From the NCBI GenBank assembly GCA_900539945.1, contig UQDV01000046.1, positions 1 through 11,129 on the forward strand: a stretch of 11,129 bases of DNA. The letters are read 5' to 3'. Source of the stretch: an uncultured Faecalibacterium sp. GTDB taxonomy: Bacteria; Bacillota; Clostridia; Oscillospirales; Ruminococcaceae. The notes under the pieces were generated by a model. The model was not told the origin of the DNA, made no database searches, and saw only the letters and a list, made by a program, of their open reading frames with translations. Position 1 is the stretch's first letter. The number at the start of each line of letters is the position of its first letter. Positions 6,250-11,129 of this stretch are shown one piece after another. Both the position numbers and the translations under genes were made by a program.

Positions 6250-7053
6250 GTGGCTACGAACGTTAAGCGCAAAAAGAAAGCCGAGGTCATGGAAGATGAC
6301 GGCAGTATGACGCTGACCGGCCATCTGAAGGAACTGCGGAACCGGCTCATCATCTGCGCGGTGGTGTTTGTGGCAGGCGTGGTGGTCTCGCTGGCCTACG
6401 CCGACCGCCTGATCGATGTGCTGACGGCAATGGGCCGGGACTACTACCAGTTCGTGTCCATTGCCCCCCAGGAAAAGCTGATGCAGTATTTCCGGGTCTC
6501 CATCCTGGCTGGCGTGGTGGTCACGGTGCCGGTGGCATTCTACCACATCTACGCCTTTGCAAAGCCGGGCCTGAAAAAGAGCGAGAGCACCTTTTTCAAG
6601 CTGGTCATGCTGCTGGGCCTGATCCTGTTCTGCGTGGGCGTGCTGTTTGCTTACAAGCTCATGATGCCCTTTATGCTGCGGTTCCTCAGCACTGGCATCG
6701 AGGGTGCTGAGTACATCCAGACCACCACCAGTATCGAGAGCTATGTGAACCTGTGCCTGACCATGTTCATCATCTTTGGCTGTGTGTTTGAGATGCCCCT
6801 GATCACGATCATCCTGTCCAAGATGGGCATCATCAACCCCACGCTCCTCAAGCAGGTGCGCGGTGTGGCCATCGTGATCATCTTCTTCATCGCGGCTGTT
6901 GTCACCCCGCCGGACATCGTGTCCCAGTGCATGGTGGCAGGCCCCATGGTGCTGCTGTACTTCATCAGCATCTTCCTGAGCGGCATCTTCTACAAGCCGA
7001 AGTCGGACGATGACGATGAGGACGACGAAGAAGAGGACGAGGACGACGAGTAA
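6250..7053 (+). CDS. tatC: TatC, core receptor of the twin-arginine translocase
   Basis: The 267-residue protein is the multi-spanning Tat subunit that binds twin-arginine signal peptides. It shows the family motifs in order: the cytoplasmic H-L-K-E-L-R-N-R-L (25-33) before helix 1, S-I-A-P-Q-E-K-L (70-77), F-G-C-V-F-E181-M-P with the conserved Glu, and A-V-V-T-P-P-D (216-222). Six membrane segments are apparent. Start is GTG 6250 behind GAGGAG (6239-6244); the ATG at 6289 is possible but less well placed. Near the end the position often held by Glu in L-L-Y/F-E is Phe (L-L-Y-F). The C-terminus is a run of about 15 nearly pure Asp/Glu residues (253-267). It is the last gene of the tat operon and is followed by a terminator. 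No Tat substrate gene is visible in the window. Confidence 0.95.
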   Translation: MATNVKRKKKAEVMEDDGSMTLTGHLKELRNRLIICAVVFVAGVVVSLAYADRLIDVLTAMGRDYYQFVSIAPQEKLMQYFRVSILAGVVVTVPVAFYHIYAFAKPGLKKSESTFFKLVMLLGLILFCVGVLFAYKLMMPFMLRFLSTGIEGAEYIQTTTSIESYVNLCLTMFIIFGCVFEMPLITIILSKMGIINPTLLKQVRGVAIVIIFFIAAVVTPPDIVSQCMVAGPMVLLYFISIFLSGIFYKPKSDDDDEDDEEEDEDDE

Positions 7054-7089
7054 TTCTGGGTCCCCGGTTTTCGGATCCTTGCAAAATAA

Positions 7090-7122
7090 GACTGCTGTGC
7101 CGCAGGGCATGGCAGCCTTTTT
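7090..7122 (+). terminator. Intrinsic terminator of the tat operon
   Basis: The 12-base arms at 7090-7101 and 7106-7117 pair with two G-T wobbles and one mismatch around a GCAG loop, followed directly by TTTTT (7118-7122). It lies 36 bases after the tatC stop. Confidence 0.8.
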
Positions 7123-7163
7123 GCGTATGCGGCGCGGCGGCCTCGATTTTAAATCATCCCGGC

Positions 7164-7192
7164 TATACAAACCACCCGCCCTGTGCTAGAAT
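7164..7192 (+). promoter_or_regulatory. Promoter of the glycoside hydrolase gene
   Basis: TATACA (7164-7169) and TAGAAT (7187-7192) are spaced 17 bases apart. The -10 is preceded by TGC, giving an extended -10 element (TGnTAGAAT). Transcription would start near 7199, about 23 bases before the chosen ATG, which fits the short leader carrying AGGCGGTGA (7209-7217). Confidence 0.6.
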
Positions 7193-7221
7193 GGAGCCAA
7201 CAAACAAAAGGCGGTGAGCGG

Positions 7222-9003
7222 ATGCATCCTCTTGCAGAATATCCCCGCCCGGCCATGCGCCGGGACAGCTGTGAGATCCTGAACGGCCCGTGGCAGTATG
7301 CCATCACCCAGACGGCCGAATACCCTGCGGCCTGGCAGGGCAGCATTCTGGTGCCCTATTCGCCGGAGGCCCCGGCCTCCGGGGTGGGGCGCACCCTGCA
7401 GCCGGGGCAGTGGCTGCACTACCACCGCCTGTTCGCCCCGCCGGCGGGGGAGGGCGGCCGGGTGCTGCTGCACTTCGGGGCCGTGGATTATGCCTGCGCC
7501 GTGCAGGTCAATGGGCATCTGGTAGGCGGCCACCGGGGCGGCTACTGGCCCTTCACACTGGACATTACCGACCTGCTCAACGGCACCGGCCGCAACAGCC
7601 TGTGGGTGGCTGTGCAGGACCCCACCGGCCACGGCACCCAGGCCCGGGGCAAACAGACGTTGAAACCCGGCGGGATGTTCTACCCGGCCCAGAGCGGCAT
7701 CTGGCAGACCGTCTGGCTGGAGCGGGTGCCGGACAACTACATCCAGACCCTGACCGTCACCCCGGACTACGACGCCCGCACGGTGACGGTGCGGGTGCAC
7801 ACGGCAAAGCCCGGCGGTGCGGTCAACCTGTGGGCCATGGTGCGGGCCGGGGGCGTGACCATCGCCGAGGACTGGGGCAGCGACGAGGCCGACCAGGACG
7901 GCGAAGTGACCCTGAACATCCCGGAAGAGCATTTCTTCCCCTGGAGCCCGGACACGCCCTTCCTTTACGACCTGACGGTGGGCACCAACCAGGGGGAGGA
8001 AGCCGAGTTCGACACGGTGCACAGTTACTTTGCCCTGCGCAAGTGGAGCTGTGCACCGGACGCCCACGGGGTGCTGCGCTTCTGCCTGAACGGCAAGCCC
8101 ATCCTGCTCAACGGCCTGCTGGATCAGGGCTACTGGCCGGAGGGCCTGTATACGCCGCCCTCGGACGCAGCCGTGGAGCGGGAGCTCAGCGAGGTGAAAG
8201 CGCTGGGCTTCAACCTGCTGCGCAAGCACGCCAAGATCGAGCCGCAGCGCTGGTATTACCACTGCGACCGGCTGGGCCTGATCGTCTGGCAGGACATCGT
8301 CAACGGCGGCAGCACCTATAATTTGTGGTTCGTCACCTACCTGACCAATGTGCTGCAGCCGCTGCTGCGCCGCTTCCCGGACGGCAAAGCCTGCCGCCGC
8401 CTGCTGAGCCGGGCAAAACCGGTCAGCCGGGAGGAGTACGCCCACGAGCTGGCCGACACGGTACAGGCGCTGCGGTGCCACCCCTGCATTGCCTGCTGGG
8501 TGCCCTTCAACGAAGGGTGGGGGCAGTTCGATGCCGGAAAAGCCGTGCAGGCCCTCCGGACGCTGGACGGCACCCGTCTGGTGGACGAGGCCAGCGGCTG
8601 GTTCGACCAGGGCGGGGGCGATGTGCACTCCCTGCACAATTATTTCTATCCGCTGCGCATCCGCCCGCAGAAGCGCACGGTGGCCCTCAGCGAATACGGC
8701 GGCATTGCCTGGCCCATGCCCGGCCACGAGCCGCCCCACAAGACCTACGGCTACGGCACGGCCAAAGACCGGCAGGAGCTGACTGCCCGCTACAAGAAGC
8801 TGCAGCTGAAAACTGTGCTGCCCCAGCTGGAAAAAGGCCTTTCGGCGCTGGTGTACACCCAGCTCACCGATGTGGAGGACGAGGTGAATGGGCTGTTCAC
8901 CTACGACCGTGCCGCCGTCAAGCCGGACGCCAACGCGGTGCGCTCGGTGAATGCGGCACTGGCCGCCGAGTTTGCAAGAGCGACAAATCCCGCGAAAAAA
9001 TGA
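7222..9003 (+). CDS. Glycoside hydrolase family 2 protein (beta-galactosidase/beta-glucuronidase superfamily)
   Basis: The 593-residue enzyme has the GH2 layout. An N-terminal jelly-roll sugar-binding domain (about 1-160) begins E-Y-P-R-P and includes L-N-G-P-W-Q-Y. An Ig-like domain follows (about 165-275), then a TIM barrel from about 290. The acid/base Glu is E431 in F-N-E-G-W-G and the nucleophile is E491 in S-E-Y-G-G, so the retaining machinery looks complete. No signal peptide is present, indicating a cytoplasmic enzyme acting on imported oligosaccharides. The length is much shorter than LacZ, and the exact substrate (beta-galactoside, glucuronide or other) cannot be read from the sequence. 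The start at ATG 7222 is supported by AGGCGGTGA 4 bases upstream; a GTG at 7183 lies within the promoter. The gene stands alone between its own promoter and terminator, with no transporter or regulator beside it. Confidence 0.9.
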   Translation: MHPLAEYPRPAMRRDSCEILNGPWQYAITQTAEYPAAWQGSILVPYSPEAPASGVGRTLQPGQWLHYHRLFAPPAGEGGRVLLHFGAVDYACAVQVNGHLVGGHRGGYWPFTLDITDLLNGTGRNSLWVAVQDPTGHGTQARGKQTLKPGGMFYPAQSGIWQTVWLERVPDNYIQTLTVTPDYDARTVTVRVHTAKPGGAVNLWAMVRAGGVTIAEDWGSDEADQDGEVTLNIPEEHFFPWSPDTPFLYDLTVGTNQGEEAEFDTVHSYFALRKWSCAPDAHGVLRFCLNGKPILLNGLLDQGYWPEGLYTPPSDAAVERELSEVKALGFNLLRKHAKIEPQRWYYHCDRLGLIVWQDIVNGGSTYNLWFVTYLTNVLQPLLRRFPDGKACRRLLSRAKPVSREEYAHELADTVQALRCHPCIACWVPFNEGWGQFDAGKAVQALRTLDGTRLVDEASGWFDQGGGDVHSLHNYFYPLRIRPQKRTVALSEYGGIAWPMPGHEPPHKTYGYGTAKDRQELTARYKKLQLKTVLPQLEKGLSALVYTQLTDVEDEVNGLFTYDRAAVKPDANAVRSVNAALAAEFARATNPAKK

Positions 9004-9008
9004 GCAAG

Positions 9009-9050
9009 ATCCCCGGTGCAGGAAACAGAGAACTGCACCGGGGATTTTTT
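9009..9050 (+). terminator. Strong intrinsic terminator after the GH2 gene
   Basis: ATCCCCGGTGCAG (9009-9021) pairs perfectly with CTGCACCGGGGAT (9033-9045), leaving an 11-base loop and ending in TTTTTT (9045-9050). It starts 5 bases after the stop codon. Confidence 0.95.
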
Positions 9051-9069
9051 ACCGGACAAGATTTTGTTT

Positions 9070-9117
9070 TTTGTTTACAAATGGTTGCTTGACATGGAAA
9101 TATCCATCTTGTAATCT
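9070..9117 (+). promoter_or_regulatory. Citrate synthase promoter with two dyads (candidate operators)
   Basis: A perfect TTGACA -35 lies at 9089-9094. The -10 is ambiguous: TGTAAT (9110-9115, 5 of 6, spacing 15) or TAATCT (9112-9117, weaker, spacing 17). TTTGT-TT-ACAAA (9070-9081) is a perfect dyad just upstream of the -35. ATGGA-AATA-TCCAT (9094-9107) is a second perfect dyad between the two boxes. The second is placed where a bound repressor would block RNA polymerase. The MarR-like protein encoded in the same operon is a plausible but unproven ligand. Confidence 0.55.
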
Positions 9118-9153
9118 GAAAGGGTATTCAATTTACATGAAATGCCGCTGGAA

Positions 9154-9178
9154 ACGCGGGCCGGTGCACCGGCTGCGT
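9154..9178 (+). promoter_or_regulatory. Stem-loop in the citrate synthase leader
   Basis: GCCGGTGCACCGGC (9160-9173) is a perfect 14-base palindrome. It is flanked by ACGC (9154-9157) and GCGT (9175-9178), which extend the stem across a small asymmetric bulge. It lies in the roughly 85-base leader, 17 bases before the AAAGGAG ribosome binding site (9195-9201). It may affect mRNA stability or translation; no known riboswitch class is recognised. Confidence 0.45.
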
Positions 9179-9210
9179 CTGCCAGCCTCCGGGGAAAGGA
9201 GCAACACACC

Positions 9211-10566
9211 ATGGACTACCTGCAGAACGTGATGGGATATTTTAACCAGCAGCAGCCGCTGTGTGCACAGCATGATAAGATCAGCAAGGATCTGTATCAG
9301 GAATATGGCGTCAAGGCCGGTCTGCGCGACGAGAACGGAAAGGGCGTGCTGGCGGGCCTGACCAACATTTCGGACATCCGCGCCTTTGAGTATGTGGACG
9401 GCGTCAAGCGCCCCGCCGACGGCCAGCTGCTCTACCGCGGCTACGACGTCAAAGATCTGATCAATGGCAGCCGGGGCGGCCGCTTTGCCTTTGAGGAAGC
9501 GGGCTACCTGCTGCTGTTCGGTGAGCTGCCCACCCCGGAAAAGCTGGAAGAATTCTGCCGGGTGCTGGGCGAGTGCCGTACCATGCCCACCAATTTTACC
9601 CGTGACGTGATCATGAAGGCCCCCAGCCACGATATCATGAACGCCATGGCCCGCAGTGTGCTGACCCTGGCCTCCTATGACCCCAAGGCCGGGGACCTGG
9701 ACACCTCCAACGTGCTGCGCCAGAGCATCCAGCTGGCCAGCATCTTCCCCATGCTGGCGGTGTACGCCTACCATGCCTACAACCACTACGAAAAGGACGG
9801 CAGCATGTACATCCACCGGCCCGACCCGCAGCTGTCCACCGCCGAGAATTTCCTGCGGATGCTGCGGCCGGACATGCAGTACACCCCGCTGGAAGCCCGT
9901 GTGCTGGATGTGGCACTGCTGCTGCACGCCGAGCACGGCGGCGGCAACAACTCCACCTTTACCACCCGCGTGGTCACCTCCTCCGGCACCGATACCTACT
10001 CGGCCATGGCGGCGGCGCTGTGCTCCCTCAAGGGCCCGCGCCACGGCGGTGCCAACCTGATGGTGATGCAGATGATGCAGAACATCCGCGAGAATCTGCA
10101 CGACCAGGAGGACGAAGAAGAGCTGGAAACCTACCTGAAAAAGCTGCTGCACGGCGAAGCCTTTGACCACAAGGGCCTGATCTACGGCATGGGCCACGCG
10201 GTCTACTCCCTCAGCGACCCCCGTGAGGTGGTGTTCAAGGCCTATGTGGAGCAGCTGGCCCACGAGAAGGGCCGGGACAAGGACCTGGCCCTGTACGCCA
10301 AGATCGAGCGCATGGCCCCGCAGCTCATCGCCGAAGAACGGAAGATCTTCAAGGGCGTCAGCCCCAACGTGGATTTCTACAGCGGCTTTGTGTACGATAT
10401 GCTGGGCATCCCCATGGAGCTGTACACCCCGCTGTTTGCCGTGGCCCGCATCATGGGCTGGAGCGCCCACCGCATCGAAGAGCTGCTCAGCGCCAACAAG
10501 ATCATCCGTCCGGCCTACAAGAGCCTGGGCGGCACCCACGACTACATCCCGCGGGATGCACGATAA
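9211..10566 (+). CDS. Citrate synthase (citrate/2-methylcitrate synthase family)
   Basis: The 451-residue enzyme condenses acetyl-CoA with oxaloacetate to citrate, feeding 2-oxoglutarate and glutamate synthesis. The catalytic triad positions are recognisable: the L-H-A-E-H-G-G-G-N segment (H239/H242), G-M-G-H329-A-V-Y, and N-V-D388-F-Y-S-G. The N-terminal region (1-80) is longer than in E. coli GltA, as in other Firmicutes enzymes of this size, and the small domain is intact, ending with an R-P-x-Y-K-x-x-G pattern. Whether it prefers acetyl- or propionyl-CoA cannot be told by eye. ATG 9211 is chosen for AAAGGAG at 9195-9201; an in-frame ATG at 9142 lacks a ribosome binding site and would translate the leader hairpin. 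It is the first gene of a two-gene operon with the MarR-like regulator 15 bases downstream. Confidence 0.95.
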   Translation: MDYLQNVMGYFNQQQPLCAQHDKISKDLYQEYGVKAGLRDENGKGVLAGLTNISDIRAFEYVDGVKRPADGQLLYRGYDVKDLINGSRGGRFAFEEAGYLLLFGELPTPEKLEEFCRVLGECRTMPTNFTRDVIMKAPSHDIMNAMARSVLTLASYDPKAGDLDTSNVLRQSIQLASIFPMLAVYAYHAYNHYEKDGSMYIHRPDPQLSTAENFLRMLRPDMQYTPLEARVLDVALLLHAEHGGGNNSTFTTRVVTSSGTDTYSAMAAALCSLKGPRHGGANLMVMQMMQNIRENLHDQEDEEELETYLKKLLHGEAFDHKGLIYGMGHAVYSLSDPREVVFKAYVEQLAHEKGRDKDLALYAKIERMAPQLIAEERKIFKGVSPNVDFYSGFVYDMLGIPMELYTPLFAVARIMGWSAHRIEELLSANKIIRPAYKSLGGTHDYIPRDAR

Positions 10567-10581
10567 CAGGAGGGCTGTGCC

Positions 10582-11028
10582 ATGAAACAGGAAGCCATGC
10601 AGAAGCACCCGGAAGAATGGTTCTTCTTGCACAATTTTGACGTGGACCGGGTGTTCAGCACCATCCGGCGCACGGATTATCTGGTGCTGTTCTACATCAA
10701 GATGCGGCAGGAGAGCCACCCGGACGAGAAACTCTATCTGGCCGACCTTGCCGCCGAGATGGGCGTGAAGGTGACCGAGCTGTCCAAAGGCATCGAGAAG
10801 CTGCAGGACCAGGGCTATGTGCGCTGGCTCACCGACCGGGAGGCCGGCCGCACCTATGTGGAGCTGACCAGCAAGGCCGTGGAGCTGATGGCCGAGGAAC
10901 GCGATTTCATGAAGCGCTGCTATGCCAGCCTGCGCACCGAGCTGGGGGACGAAGAGCTGCGCCGCACCGTGGACACCCTGCAGCACATGCGGGACATCCT
11001 GAAGGATGAGCGGGAGCGCGGCGCGTAA
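10582..11028 (+). CDS. MarR-like winged-helix transcriptional regulator
   Basis: The 148-residue cytoplasmic protein has the size and order of a MarR family dimer. An N-terminal helix (about 10-25) is followed by a helix leading into the reader domain, then L-Y-L-A-D-L-A-A-E-M-G-V-K-V-T-E-L-S-K-G-I-E-K-L (about 53-75) as the helix-turn-helix. The wing is G-Y-V-R-W-L-T-D-R-E-A-G-R-T-Y-V-E-L-T (about 80-97), with the usual D-R-x-x-G-R-x-Y-V-x-L-T pattern, and long C-terminal dimerisation helices follow. The start at 10582 has CAGGAGG (10567-10573) 8 bases upstream. Being cotranscribed with citrate synthase suggests autoregulation of the operon, possibly through the dyads at 9070-9107. No ligand-binding cysteine or aromatic pocket is assigned. 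Confidence 0.85.
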   Translation: MKQEAMQKHPEEWFFLHNFDVDRVFSTIRRTDYLVLFYIKMRQESHPDEKLYLADLAAEMGVKVTELSKGIEKLQDQGYVRWLTDREAGRTYVELTSKAVELMAEERDFMKRCYASLRTELGDEELRRTVDTLQHMRDILKDERERGA

Positions 11029-11052
11029 GCTCCGCCCCAAAATACAACGCCG

Positions 11053-11072
11053 AAAAAGGCCCCGCTTCCGGG
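11053..11072. terminator. Possible half of an intrinsic terminator cut by the IS insertion
   Basis: After the marR stop comes AAAAA (11053-11057) followed by a GC-rich arm GGCCCCGCTTCCGGG (11058-11072), which looks like the left half of a bidirectional terminator. The matching arm (GGAAGCGGGGCC plus a T-run) is not in the window, because the putative IS begins immediately. It would be expected on the far side of the insertion. Confidence 0.35.
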
Positions 11073-11129
11073 TGTGAACTGCACCCCATTTGTTAGACAG
11101 TATGGTATACTGTTTAGGAAATGGGGTGT
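11073..11129 (+). mobile_element. Left end of a probable IS3-family (IS150-like) insertion sequence
   Basis: From about 11073 the sequence TGTGAACTGCACCCCATT, followed by TGTTAGACA, resembles terminal inverted repeats of IS150-group IS3 elements (5' TG end, A-C-T-G-C-A-C-C-C, then a G-T-T-x-G-A-C core). This is recalled family knowledge, not a search. Inside, TATACT (11106-11111) preceded by TGG forms an extended -10, so a transposase promoter is likely. AGGAAATGGGG (11116-11126) could be the ribosome binding site of an orfA beginning just beyond the window. The exact first base, target duplication and transposase cannot be seen. Confidence 0.5.
11081..11129 (+). repeat. Long imperfect inverted repeat inside the IS end
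   Basis: The arms 11081-11103 and 11107-11129 are complementary at 19 of 23 positions around the centre GGT. The inner seven pairs (ACAGTAT/ATACTGT) and the outer CACCCCATTT/AAATGGGGTG block are perfect. The right arm contains the presumed transposase ribosome binding site, and the inner right arm contains most of the extended -10 element. Confidence 0.75.

Noticed and set aside
5983..7170. Minus-strand frame opposite tatA/tatC
   Set aside because: The apparent protein is His/Asp/Gln-rich and exists only because the tat genes lack the matching stop triplets.
7186..8739. A 517-codon minus-strand frame opposite the GH2 gene, and several plus-strand frames within it
   Set aside because: All are overlaps of a gene with both catalytic residues and a full fold; Arg/Pro/Gly-rich compositions mark them as shadows.
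9138..9210. Leader ORFs before citrate synthase (ATG 9138 out of frame, ATG 9142 in frame)
   Set aside because: Neither has a ribosome binding site. The in-frame one would only extend the protein through the leader hairpin; regulation by a leader peptide is possible but unsupported.
9133..11040. A 635-codon open frame on the minus strand opposite citrate synthase and marR
   Set aside because: It mirrors two well-supported genes. The translation is rich in His, Gly, Gln and Val, as expected from the complement of GC-rich codons, and shows no family motif.
1..11129. CRISPR arrays, tRNA or rRNA genes, toxin-antitoxin pairs, defence islands
   Set aside because: No regularly spaced repeats, cloverleaf-like segments or recognisable genes of these kinds were seen on either strand.

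Overview
The window looks like chromosomal DNA of a G+C-rich gut Clostridia bacterium, probably Faecalibacterium or a close relative in the Oscillospiraceae. This rests on overall character: GC-rich third codon positions, Gram-positive style AGGAGG ribosome binding sites, and the mix of genes. It is an inference, not a database match. Two mobile elements flank an otherwise ordinary chromosomal block.

Region 1 (1 to about 2340) is visibly more AT-rich and is the right-hand part of an integrated element. It holds a small helical SHOCT-like protein, a large serine recombinase with a complete catalytic domain and zinc ribbon, and a small cysteine-rich ORF. It ends in a near-consensus outward-facing promoter whose -10 box lies inside a perfect dyad. 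Region 2 (2380-4116) has a membrane diguanylate cyclase (GGDEF) and an unrecognised 167-residue protein, closed by a strong stem-loop shared with the converging gene. Region 3 (4135-5058, minus strand) is an auxin-efflux-carrier (AEC) family permease. Region 4 (5420-7053) is a Tat protein-export operon with three genes: a TatB-like subunit, a TatA and a TatC. The last two end in very acidic tails, and an intrinsic terminator follows. Region 5 (7164-9050) is a single gene for a cytoplasmic family 2 glycoside hydrolase with its own promoter and terminator. Region 6 (9070-11028) is a citrate synthase with a dyad-rich promoter and leader, followed 15 bases later by a MarR-like winged-helix regulator. 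Region 7 (about 11073 to the end) looks like the left end of an IS3-family (IS150-like) insertion sequence. It appears to have landed in the terminator of the citrate synthase-marR operon.

Functionally the middle block is housekeeping and accessory metabolism: c-di-GMP signalling, anion export, Tat secretion, glycan breakdown and entry of acetyl-CoA into citrate/glutamate synthesis. I see no defence system, CRISPR array, rRNA or tRNA. The most interesting signals are at the mobile-element boundaries: the outward promoter reading into the diguanylate cyclase gene, and a long hairpin at the IS end that could mask its transposase ribosome binding site on read-through transcripts. The three-gene Tat locus and the putative operators before citrate synthase come next.
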